From Neobacillus sp. SuZ13 (lineage in GTDB: Bacteria > Bacillota > Bacilli > Bacillales > Cytobacillaceae): a stretch of 64,000 bases of DNA. The notes under the pieces were generated by a model, which saw only the letters and a list, made by a program, of their open reading frames with translations, was not told where the DNA came from and did not search any database. How positions within the stretch are numbered: position 1 is the first letter of the stretch; the number at the start of each line of letters is the position of its first letter. Position numbers and translations under genes: made by a program. The DNA lies in contig NZ_CP126107.1 in the NCBI RefSeq assembly GCF_030123365.1, positions 3,492,001 to 3,556,000 of the forward strand. The letters run 5' to 3'. Shown here piece after piece: positions 33,903 to 40,665 of the stretch.

Positions 33903-34433
33903 TTATGAAAGAAAAACACCACCATAAACTAAGCAGCAAACAATTAATAGGGATGGGTGCATTTTTATTTTGATTAAGGCAAAATAACTAACCACAGCTA
34001 ATAAGACTAAGTGAAAAAGACCACTTTTTTCATATGCTGTTAAAAAGAATTGATAGGCCATCACAGCAAGTAAAATGAAAATAATCGGCTGAACAGACTT
34101 TGTCATAAGCGCCACTTTTGGAGAGCCTTTAAATAGATTGATAAACTTAAAAAGTAAAATAACAGCCAGTGCAGAAGGCAGGATGGTGGCGATTAGAGCA
34201 ATCGTTGCACCGGGAACTCCCCCTAGTTGATAACCAATATAGCCCCCCATTTTGGTGGCAATCGGTCCAGGCAGGGCATTTGCGATCGCTAAGACATCCC
34301 CAAACTCGGAGAGGCTCATCCAATGGTAATGGTTGACCACTTCATTTTGAATTAATGGTATCGTTGCTGGACCACCGCCGTATCCCAATAAATTAGCAAT
34401 AAAAAAAGACCAAAAGATATGCAAATAAATCAT
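33903..34433 (-). CDS. CHR (chromate transporter) family half-protein A
   Basis: 176 aa, about five to six hydrophobic segments. Signatures GYGGGPATIPLIQNEVV and ANALPGPIATKMGGYIGY define the short-chain CHR family, whose members work as pairs of homologous halves. The start ATGA overlaps the stop of the partner gene by 4 nt, so the two are translationally coupled. Despite the family name, natural substrates are often organic or inorganic anions. The position inside a catabolic regulon suggests export or uptake of an anionic metabolite. Confidence 0.88.
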   Translation of the reverse strand: MIYLHIFWSFFIANLLGYGGGPATIPLIQNEVVNHYHWMSLSEFGDVLAIANALPGPIATKMGGYIGYQLGGVPGATIALIATILPSALAVILLFKFINLFKGSPKVALMTKSVQPIIFILLAVMAYQFFLTAYEKSGLFHLVLLAVVSYFALIKIKMHPSLLIVCCLVYGGVFLS

Positions 34434-35026
34434 GAACTTTTTTCCTTTCTCTGAAGAAGCATCTCAGCTGAAGCTTTTGCCGCTTTTTCCTTTCGATCGG
34501 CAATGATAAAGGCAACGATGAGAAATACCGCAATTAGGATACCGGGATGTACTCCAAGAAACTGAACGATAATCAAGGTAACGATCGAAAGCGTGAGCAT
34601 GATCGGAAAACCTAAGCCTTTACGGCCATTTTGAAAAAATCGGTAAGCCATCTCCAATAACATAAATCCGATCACCGGTGTAACCCCTTGAACCATTCCG
34701 CTGACAATCGGTGATTCCTTAAAGGAATAAAGCACACCCAATAAGGCAATCATTGCGACAATCGAAGGCAGAATGTGGGTTAGAATGGCCACGGTAGCCC
34801 CTAAATACCCCTTTACCTTGTAACCTATATACGCAGCCATTTTTGTGGCAATCGGCCCCGGCAAAGTATTAGCTAATGCGAGGATTTCTACAAATTCTTG
34901 TTCGTCCATCCACTTGTATTTTTTTACAGCCTCAAATTCAATCAACGGTATAGTCGAGGGTCCGCCCCCATAACCAGTGACACCGGTGCGGGCAAATCCA
35001 ATTGCTAACTCAAGATATGTTTTCAG
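34430..35026 (-). CDS. CHR (chromate transporter) family half-protein B, possible CTG start
   Basis: About 198 aa, homologous to half A: GYGGGPSTIPLIEFEAV and ANTLPGPIATKMAAYIGY. The frame is open up to an ATG at 35104, but the only good ribosome site is GGGGGAG, which lies 6 nt before a CTG at 35026. Starting there gives an N-terminus (KTYLELAIGFARTGVTGYGGG) that aligns in length with half A. The longer form would add 26 residues of non-membrane character. I therefore favour the CTG start, although a 35104 start cannot be excluded. It precedes half A with 4-nt overlap. Confidence 0.82.
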   Translation of the reverse strand: MKTYLELAIGFARTGVTGYGGGPSTIPLIEFEAVKKYKWMDEQEFVEILALANTLPGPIATKMAAYIGYKVKGYLGATVAILTHILPSIVAMIALLGVLYSFKESPIVSGMVQGVTPVIGFMLLEMAYRFFQNGRKGLGFPIMLTLSIVTLIIVQFLGVHPGILIAVFLIVAFIIADRKEKAAKASAEMLLQRKEKSS

Positions 35027-35096
35027 TTGATTCTCCCCCTTTTTATACCAATATAACATTTTTATAGCATTTTTAATAGGAGCATAGATTAAGAGA

Positions 35097-35131
35097 GACC
35101 TCATTCTGCGAAAACATACAAGAATGAGGTC
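35097..35131. terminator. Hairpin between GlcG-like and CHR genes
   Basis: GACCTCATTCT/AGAATGAGGTC perfect 11-bp stem with 13-nt loop. T-rich on the plus side only. It may attenuate transcription from the GlcG-like gene into the transporters. Confidence 0.5.
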
Positions 35132-35140
35132 CGGTTTTTC

Positions 35141-35620
35141 TTATTTTTTTATATCGGCTGCAGTAATTACTTCCAGACCATCGCCTTCTAAATAGGTTTG
35201 CAATGCTTGAAGTGCTGCGGTACCCACGGCAGTATCTTGCTCGCCGTTTCCGCCACTTACTCCAATTCCACCTACCACTTCACCATTGACGACAATTGGG
35301 AACCCGCCAACAAAAATGGCGAACTTCCCTGGAAGCATTTGTTGAATTCCAAAAGCTTCATTTCCAGGAAGCGCAGGTCCATTAGGTTCCTTGTTAAACA
35401 AATGGGTAGAACGTTTGTGACCAGCAGCTGTGTAAGCTTTCGCGATCGAGATTTCTGGTCCTGTAATGCGTGCTCCATTCATGCGTTCAAGCGCAATTAG
35501 GTTTCCTCCGTCATCAACTATTGCGATTGTCTCAAATACATTGATCTCTTCTGATTTTTTCTTTGCAGCCTCAATCATTAACTTTGCTTCCTCTAGTTCA
35601 ATTTTTAAAACAGATTTCAT
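35141..35620 (-). CDS. GlcG/HbpS-family heme-binding-like protein
   Basis: 159 aa, soluble, PduO-C/GlcG/HbpS fold (DUF336). Family features are the central IVDDGGNLIALERMNGA, SIAKAYTAAGH and GGFPIVVNGEVVGGIGVSGGNGEQD segments. Members bind heme or corrinoid-like ligands, and GlcG is found with glycolate-use genes; no enzymatic function is firmly established. It lies between the aldehyde dehydrogenase (30-nt gap) and the CHR genes, all on the minus strand. Confidence 0.87.
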   Translation of the reverse strand: MKSVLKIELEEAKLMIEAAKKKSEEINVFETIAIVDDGGNLIALERMNGARITGPEISIAKAYTAAGHKRSTHLFNKEPNGPALPGNEAFGIQQMLPGKFAIFVGGFPIVVNGEVVGGIGVSGGNGEQDTAVGTAALQALQTYLEGDGLEVITAADIKK

Positions 35621-35650
35621 ACCGGTTCTCCTTTATATATCATATTGTTA

Positions 35651-37114
35651 TTAATAGCCCATATAGACCGTTTTTACTTGCGTAAAGAACTCTAAGCCTA
35701 CTCTTCCAGATTCACGGAAGGTAGAGGTACTTGACTTTTTCAAGCCTCCAAATGGTGCATTCATTAAGTTTCCAGTCGTGGTACGGTTAACCTTTACTGT
35801 CCCCGCTTGGATATCTTTGGTAAATTGGTTAGCAATTTTAAGATTATTGGTCACAATCGAAGCAGATAAACCATACTCGACATCATTCGCAACAGCGATG
35901 GCTTCTTCATATGTATCTACTTCAATCACAGCCACCACTGGACCAAAGATTTCTTCTTTTGCAATCCGCGAATTCGCTTTTACATTCGTAAAAATAGCCG
36001 GCTGGACATAGTATCCTTTTTCGAATTCTCCAGATAATATTTGCTCTCCGCCATAGACCAATTCAGCGCCATCTTCCTTACCGAACTCAATATACTTTAA
36101 AACATTTTTCAATTGCTTTTCGTTGGCAAGCGGACCAATTTTCACACCAGTTTCAAAACCATTCCCAACTTTTAGTGCACTTGTTTTTTCAACGAGTTTT
36201 TGAACAAATGCCTCTTTTACATTTTTCAAGACGATAACACGACTTGTTCCTGTACAAGCCTGCCCTGTTAACGAAAAGCCCCCGTTTACCGTCAATGTAG
36301 CGGCAAGATCGAGATCAGCATCTTCCATAACAATAAGCGGATTCTTCCCGCCCAGTTCCATTTGCGTCCGGGTCGTAAAGCCTGCCTTTTTATGAATGTC
36401 TTCACCTGCTGCAGTTGAACCTGTAAATGTGACAGCCCTAACAGCTGGATGAGTGACTAATAAATCGCCCACATCTGATGCTTTTCCAGTAACAAAGTTA
36501 ATTACACCTTTAGGAATTCCCGCTTTATCTAGCGCTTCGACTAGACGAAAAGCGATCAATGGAGTATCAGAGGAAGGTTTAAAAACTACCGTATTCCCCG
36601 TGATTAATGCGGGAGCGATTTTTCGGGCTGGAATAGAAAGCGGAAAGTTCCATGGAGTAATGACACTGACAACTCCGAGTGGTTCTCTTTCCGTTGAAAC
36701 TTTCATGTTTGCATCATCATTGGGAAAGGTTTCCCCTGTGAAACTTTGACCTTCTACTGCATAATAACGGAGGGTTTGCGCAGAACGTAATACCTCATTC
36801 TTAGCATCATCGACATGCTTGCCTTCTTCCCTTGTTAACTCCTCTGCCAAAGATGCTACATTTTGCTCAAGAATACTGGCAGCTTGATTTAAGATCGCTG
36901 CACGTTTGGAAGGAGCTGTTTGGGTCCAGCTAGGAAAAGCATTCTTGGCCGCTTCAATCGCTAGTTGTACATCTTTTTCATTTGAAGCTTGGAATTCACC
37001 AACAAGATCTTCGGTATTTGCTGGGTTCACACTAAAAAATGTTTTCTTGCTAACCGATTCCTGCCATTCTCCATTGATATAATTATTGAATGTCTCTACT
37101 TTTGTAGTTATCAC
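35651..37114 (-). CDS. NAD(P)-dependent aldehyde dehydrogenase
   Basis: About 487 aa. It oxidises an aldehyde to a carboxylate. The general-base Glu is in QMELGGKNPL, the catalytic Cys in LTGQACTGTSR, the cofactor loop in FTGSTAAG, and the conserved EEIFGPVVAV follows. It resembles benzaldehyde, vanillin or semialdehyde-type enzymes in length. The frame opens with a GTG at 37123, but AAGGTG fits a GTG three codons later (37114). A terminator-like hairpin separates it from the upstream diiron enzyme gene, so partial read-through would set its level. It is likely the aldehyde-oxidising step of the regulon. Confidence 0.92.
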   Translation of the reverse strand: MITTKVETFNNYINGEWQESVSKKTFFSVNPANTEDLVGEFQASNEKDVQLAIEAAKNAFPSWTQTAPSKRAAILNQAASILEQNVASLAEELTREEGKHVDDAKNEVLRSAQTLRYYAVEGQSFTGETFPNDDANMKVSTEREPLGVVSVITPWNFPLSIPARKIAPALITGNTVVFKPSSDTPLIAFRLVEALDKAGIPKGVINFVTGKASDVGDLLVTHPAVRAVTFTGSTAAGEDIHKKAGFTTRTQMELGGKNPLIVMEDADLDLAATLTVNGGFSLTGQACTGTSRVIVLKNVKEAFVQKLVEKTSALKVGNGFETGVKIGPLANEKQLKNVLKYIEFGKEDGAELVYGGEQILSGEFEKGYYVQPAIFTNVKANSRIAKEEIFGPVVAVIEVDTYEEAIAVANDVEYGLSASIVTNNLKIANQFTKDIQAGTVKVNRTTTGNLMNAPFGGLKKSSTSTFRESGRVGLEFFTQVKTVYMGY

Positions 37115-37178
37115 TACTATCACCTTTTTTCATTTATTAAGTTCCTAATTATTAGTAGAAAATATGATCCTATAAAAA

Positions 37179-37223
37179 TGGCCGTCAATTAAACCTTATA
37201 TTACAAGATTAATATGACGGCCG
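37179..37223 (-). terminator. Terminator/attenuator after the diiron oxygenase gene
   Basis: GGCCGTCA and TGACGGCC arms with a long loop are followed on the minus strand by ATTTTTATAGG. It lies 25 bp beyond the stop codon. Confidence 0.65.
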
Positions 37224-37247
37224 ATAATAGCGCTTCCAGTTATCTAT

Positions 37248-37979
37248 TTACTTTGTTTCTACAAGAGCACCTAAATCTTTTTCAATATACTCTTTCCAAA
37301 GTCCATCCATGTACATACGGCGCATTTTTGCTCCTGTACGAACAACTTCTAAGCAGCGTTGTTGTAATTCAGGTGTGTCAGCGTGGTCAAGAACAATTTT
37401 GTATCCGCGCTCACCATGGATTTCATCTGAAACGATGTGTAAGTCAAAGAATTCAATTTCTTCATCTGTAAATCCGTATTTTTCACGTAAAGCAGGAGTT
37501 TGCTTCCGGTAAATATCAGGAACTTGTGATTCTAATCCAACAACAAGTGCTGCAGTTGCTACAACAAAATTCTCACGTGCTGCCACCGCAAAACACCAGC
37601 TTTGAAGACCTAAAGTTGTTGGAGCCATATTGTTAGGATCAATAATTCTTTCTGCAGTCGTACCGCAAGCTTCCGCAAATCGAATCAATAAGTCAGTGTG
37701 ACGATCTGCTGCGATTTCTTCTTCATACATATTTTGTAGAGTGAAATCTTTTGCAGCTGCAAATTTCGGATCTTGTGGAGTATTGTGGTAAATATACGCT
37801 AAGTAATCAGCGAATGGTCCTACATAATGGTAGTGATTTTCAGCCCAACTAGCAAAGTGTTTTCTTTCAAGTTTGCCTTCTGCCCAAGCTACTGTAAATG
37901 CAGCCTTCTGGCTATGGTTCCCTTTAATTGCTTCCTCTAATTGTCTGCGAAATTCATCTTTAGATAATAATTCTGTCAA
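37248..37979 (-). CDS. Heme-oxygenase-like diiron oxidase (TenA/PqqC/CADD-like)
   Basis: About 243 aa, all-helical. Counting from the start at 37979, predicted iron ligands are E87 and H94 (E-x6-H in YEEEIAADRH), E150 (VVGLES) and H181, D185, H188 (HIVSDEIH). This is the complete E-x6-H / E / H-x3-D-x2-H set of diiron HDO enzymes such as CADD, BesC and UndA, and is not found in thiaminases. The frame opens upstream at a TTG (38048), but that codon is part of the operator palindrome. GAGGAGGAG lies 6 nt before the TTG at 37979, which I take as the start. Ferredoxins in the same regulon could reduce it. Substrate unknown; amino or carboxylic acid is likely by analogy. Confidence 0.82.
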   Translation of the reverse strand: MTELLSKDEFRRQLEEAIKGNHSQKAAFTVAWAEGKLERKHFASWAENHYHYVGPFADYLAYIYHNTPQDPKFAAAKDFTLQNMYEEEIAADRHTDLLIRFAEACGTTAERIIDPNNMAPTTLGLQSWCFAVAARENFVVATAALVVGLESQVPDIYRKQTPALREKYGFTDEEIEFFDLHIVSDEIHGERGYKIVLDHADTPELQQRCLEVVRTGAKMRRMYMDGLWKEYIEKDLGALVETK

Positions 37980-38035
37980 CTGAAACTCCTCCTCTAATTT
38001 TATGTAGGTACCCAACCTTAGATTGGCATTTGATA

Positions 38036-38050
38036 TTTTGTATACCAAAT
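38036..38050. promoter_or_regulatory. GntR-type operator, site 2 (diiron oxygenase)
   Basis: TTTTGTATACCAAAT, centred 64 bp upstream of the diiron oxygenase start. Confidence 0.65.
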
Positions 38051-38119
38051 TAGTTTAAAAATTAAAAGATTGTGGATATTTTCCCTTTCCAGCAGTCTCT
38101 TTTTTTATAAAACTATTGA

Positions 38120-38133
38120 TTTGGTATACCTTA
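38120..38133. promoter_or_regulatory. GntR-type operator, site 3 (diiron oxygenase)
   Basis: TTTGGTATACCTTA, about 83 bp upstream of site 2 in the same promoter region. Confidence 0.6.
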
Positions 38134-38218
38134 CGTTTATACTACCAAGATATTTTTTATTTGTAAATATAATTTTTAGAATTTTTTAAAGATTATTTTT
38201 ATTTTTTAAGAACTACGA

Positions 38219-38989
38219 TTATTGCTGGACATTCACTTTCAAATCTAACAATGTATATAGTTCTTTTGATAGATTATCTAATGCTTCTTCTACGATCTGC
38301 TGGCCAATTTCCCAGCTAGCTTTTGTGCCATCGCCAATACAGCCATTATTCGTCATTTCTTCATAATAATAAAATCCTTGAATCGCTTTACCAGGGCGAA
38401 GCTGTTTCCATCTACCCTCTTCTTGTATATCACCTTTCTCTAGTTTTTCGAGACGGACAAGTTCAGGAGCTAAATAAAGCGCTTCCGAAACTTCGCGTTC
38501 ACAACTATGACCAAATAAGGTAGAAGTAACATTTTCCTTAATTGCCTTTTTAGCAGAGGCAGTCGTTTTGGCATAATAGATTTCTACATTCAGTTCATTT
38601 GATAACATCATCGAGGCCACATTTAGCGTCGACTGATTGCCGCCATGTGAATTTAAAAATAAAAACTTTTCAATCTCGTGATGCTTCAATGATGAAACTA
38701 TATCCTTTAACACCGCAATTAATGTGGTCGGCTGCAAGGAGATTGTTCCCGGAAAATTCAAATGATGCTGAGAAACTCCCATATTTACAGTTGGTGTCAC
38801 CAATGCATATGGAAACATTCTTTGACCTAGTTTCTTGGCCATCCTCTCAGCTAAAACAGCATCACAGCTTTCAACCATATGTGGGCCGTGCTGTTCATGG
38901 GCACCGATTGGAATTATGGCTAATTGAACTGTCTTCAATGATTCTTCTACTTCTTTCCATGTCATACTGGTTAGATCATAACAATCCAT
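38219..38989 (-). CDS. Creatininase-family amidohydrolase
   Basis: 256 aa, soluble metalloenzyme. Metal ligands are visible in IPIGAHEQHGPH (E32, H34), D43 (ESCDAVLA), NSHGGNQST (His) and GHSCEREVSE (Glu). Known members hydrolyse cyclic or linear amides (creatinine, formamidopyrimidine, mycofactocin peptide). With operator site 4 directly upstream, it belongs to the 33-47 kb regulon and may open a lactam or amide ring in the pathway. Monocistronic or read with the downstream diiron oxygenase. Confidence 0.88.
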   Translation of the reverse strand: MDCYDLTSMTWKEVEESLKTVQLAIIPIGAHEQHGPHMVESCDAVLAERMAKKLGQRMFPYALVTPTVNMGVSQHHLNFPGTISLQPTTLIAVLKDIVSSLKHHEIEKFLFLNSHGGNQSTLNVASMMLSNELNVEIYYAKTTASAKKAIKENVTSTLFGHSCEREVSEALYLAPELVRLEKLEKGDIQEEGRWKQLRPGKAIQGFYYYEEMTNNGCIGDGTKASWEIGQQIVEEALDNLSKELYTLLDLKVNVQQ

Positions 38990-39017
38990 GAGTACTCACC
39001 TACTTGAGTTTATTGTA

Positions 39018-39030
39018 TTTTGTATACCAA
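39018..39030. promoter_or_regulatory. GntR-type operator, site 4 (creatininase)
   Basis: TTTTGTATACCAA, 29 bp upstream of the creatininase-family start codon. Confidence 0.65.
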
Positions 39031-39054
39031 TTTTAAAAATAAATACATTCTCTA

Positions 39055-39384
39055 TTAAGATTGGATCATTGATTGCTTCTTCGGGGGCTGAACGGAAATA
39101 TTTTCTTGCGATATTTCAATATCCTCTTTAATTGTCATTTGGCACGTTAATCGGTACCCCTCGTTCACCTTATCTCCAAGCATTTTTTCTTCTTTCCAAT
39201 TCGGTGGTGCCAGCCCTTCAGATCCATTCAATACGATACATGTACATTTCGTACAGCGTCCCATTCCGCAGCCATACTTTAGTTTAGGAAGTTGGCGGGT
39301 ACCTGCCAAAACAACTAAATTGGCATTGTCTTTAACCTCTTGTTCGATTGTCGTTCCATCCACATGAAGGATTACTTTTGGCAT
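39055..39384 (-). CDS. [2Fe-2S] ferredoxin (second copy)
   Basis: 109 aa. Cluster ligands C39, C44, C47 (in YGCGMGRCTKCTC) and C81 (in YRLTCQM); C49 is extra. The spacing is the same as in the ferredoxin at 32627-32974, but the sequences differ clearly, so this is not a recent duplication. A GTATACAA half-palindrome lies 47 bp before the start. The likely role is electron transfer to the diiron oxygenase or another oxygenase of the regulon. No dedicated ferredoxin reductase is encoded nearby. Confidence 0.9.
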   Translation of the reverse strand: MPKVILHVDGTTIEQEVKDNANLVVLAGTRQLPKLKYGCGMGRCTKCTCIVLNGSEGLAPPNWKEEKMLGDKVNEGYRLTCQMTIKEDIEISQENISVQPPKKQSMIQS

Positions 39385-39731
39385 ATTGTTACCCCTTTCT
39401 GTTTTTTCTAAAAATTTTGATACTTTTCTGAAGTATACAATCTTTTGGATAGAGAATCAAACTAGAATTTTAAAAAAGATTAAATTTTTTTGAAGTCAGG
39501 CTCTTATTCTAGCACTACCCAAGGAATTATTTAAATATTTAGAATATGTTCTTGAACATTTTAACTGCATACGATAAAATACACATAAGAGTTTGGTATA
39601 CAATATTCCTTGGGGGTGAGTAACGAAAAAATCTTCATCTAATAGGTTTCGATACTTATAGCAACAAATACCCATACTTACCTGATTATTTTTTAAATAG
39701 GACTAATAAATTACTTTAAGGAGTGTTCTAG
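39385..39731. other. 347-bp divergent promoter region
   Basis: No gene seen. It holds a weak site AGTATACAATC at 39432-39442 on the ferredoxin side and TTTGGTATACAATATTCC at 39592-39609 on the side of the 111-aa gene. Confidence 0.6.
39592..39609. promoter_or_regulatory. GntR-type operator, site 5 (111-aa gene)
   Basis: TTTGGTATACAATATTCC, a close match to site 1 (TGGTATACAATATACCA). Confidence 0.65.
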
Positions 39732-40067
39732 ATGGGGAAATATATTGTACTAACAAATAAGGATACCTTCCAAACGATTCTTGAAAACGATGGTTTAAAA
39801 CCGGTTGAAACCTACCATTTCTATTTCTTTGATAGTTTAAAGGCGAAATACACAATTGCTGAAGTACTTGACGAATCGATTAAAATCCAATTATTCGAGA
39901 AATATGAAGGAAAGGAATATGTTAATCAGATTGCTGTTAAGTTTTTTGAAAAGTTTGAGACACTTGAAGCTGCTCGTGAGGAATTAAATGAGATCGTAAA
40001 AGCTTCTGGAAACAGTCAAGATTCTGTAAACTCCAAACTAGTTAAATCAACTGAGGTTGCGGTTTAA
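39732..40067 (+). CDS. Unknown 111-aa protein of the GntR-type regulon
   Basis: I do not recognise this protein. It is soluble with mixed alpha/beta character: an initial strand YIVLTNKDTFQTIL, aromatic-rich YHFYFFDSLKAKYTIAEVL and a C-terminal amphipathic helix ending in a polar tail. There are no cysteines, so no metal cluster. AAGGAG lies 9 nt before the ATG. Operator site 5 upstream ties it to the catabolic regulon, where it is the only fully uncharacterised protein. It might be a small regulatory or coupling subunit. It has its own strong terminator. Confidence 0.75.
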   Translation: MGKYIVLTNKDTFQTILENDGLKPVETYHFYFFDSLKAKYTIAEVLDESIKIQLFEKYEGKEYVNQIAVKFFEKFETLEAAREELNEIVKASGNSQDSVNSKLVKSTEVAV

Positions 40068-40109
40068 GCTTTATTATCATCATGGTTAAATGATTGCTTC
40101 TAAATAGGT

Positions 40110-40145
40110 AAAATCCGGAGAGACACTGCTTTCTTTCCGGATTTT
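40110..40145 (+). terminator. Terminator of the 111-aa gene
   Basis: AAAATCCGGA/TCCGGATTTT stem with 16-nt loop, followed by ATTCTTT. Confidence 0.75.
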
Positions 40146-40160
40146 ATTCTTTAAAAAACA

Positions 40161-40305
40161 AAAAGCGCAAGCGCCCGTTTAGCGGCGTATGGACTGGAGC
40201 GCTCCAACCGAGATTAAGGAAACACGGAGAGCGCTAGCGCATTCGTGCTTGACTTATCGTAGGGCGGAGAGCGAAGTACACTAGCCGCTGGGCGCTGGAG
40301 CTGGA
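40161..40305. repeat. GC-rich repeat element B, copy 1 (about 145 bp)
   Basis: Starts AAAAGCGCAAGCGCCC, contains GGAGCGCTCCAACCGAGAT and CTTATCGTAGGGCGGAGAGC, and ends GGGCGCTGGAGCTGG. Partly self-complementary at its ends (GCGCC/GGCGC). Copy 2 at 42886-43033 is in the same orientation. No coding capacity. Confidence 0.85.
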
Positions 40306-40365
40306 TTCAGAGATCTATTTGAATACATTCACGATAGATTATTTTATTATTTCCTACTAACAAAA

Positions 40366-40389
40366 AACCGCTACATGATTGTAGCGGTT
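40366..40389 (-). terminator. Terminator of the 28-aa micro-ORF
   Basis: AACCGCTACA/TGTAGCGGTT perfect stem with TGAT loop and a T6 run on the minus strand, 13 bp beyond the micro-ORF stop. Confidence 0.75.
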
Positions 40390-40401
40390 GAATGTGTAAG
40401 T

Positions 40402-40488
40402 TTAAAATTTAAGCGTTTTTCTTAGTGAAGCTAATTTTCTCTCAGCTTTTTCTGCTGCACTTTTAGAACTAAATAGAAACTTAAACAT
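40402..40488 (-). CDS. 28-aa micro-ORF, basic amphipathic peptide
   Basis: The frame encodes a basic peptide that starts with the hydrophobic MFKFLFSSK, continues with an Ala/Glu/Lys helix (SAAEKAERKLASL) and ends KTLKF. AGGGGG stands 7 nt before the ATG and a strong terminator follows, which is unusual for a chance frame. A TATAAA -10 lies about 35 bp upstream, next to operator site 6, so it is probably transcribed divergently from the permease gene. No family is recognised. A membrane-associated regulatory peptide is possible. Confidence 0.55.
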   Translation of the reverse strand: MFKFLFSSKSAAEKAERKLASLRKTLKF

Positions 40489-40557
40489 ATATAAGCCCCC
40501 TATTAATGAGTTATTTGATACTGTAATTTTATAACGAAAAGAAAAAGAAAACAAGTA

Positions 40558-40579
40558 TTTTGTATACCATATACCAAAT
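40558..40579. promoter_or_regulatory. GntR-type operator, site 6 (double)
   Basis: TTTTGTATACCATATACCAAAT contains two overlapping GGTATA-type half-sites, between the micro-ORF and the permease gene. Confidence 0.65.
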
Positions 40580-40630
40580 TAAAACTTCATTCATGGCGGA
40601 TTTGTGACATTTTTAAGTTTTTAAGATATG

Positions 40631-40647
40631 TTTGGTATACCATATTA
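40631..40647. promoter_or_regulatory. GntR-type operator, site 7 (permease)
   Basis: TTTGGTATACCATATTA, 19 bp upstream of the permease start. Confidence 0.65.
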
Positions 40648-40665
40648 AAGAGATAGGGTGTTGAT

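Noticed and set aside
33903..35026. Chromate resistance locus
   Set aside because: Although the two halves belong to the CHR family, no other metal-resistance gene is near and the genes are embedded in the catabolic block, so a metabolite anion is at least as likely.
37980..38048. N-terminal extension of the diiron oxygenase starting at TTG 38048
   Set aside because: The extension is encoded by the operator TTGGTATACAAAAT and its spacer; the strong GAGGAGGAG ribosome site supports the TTG at 37979.
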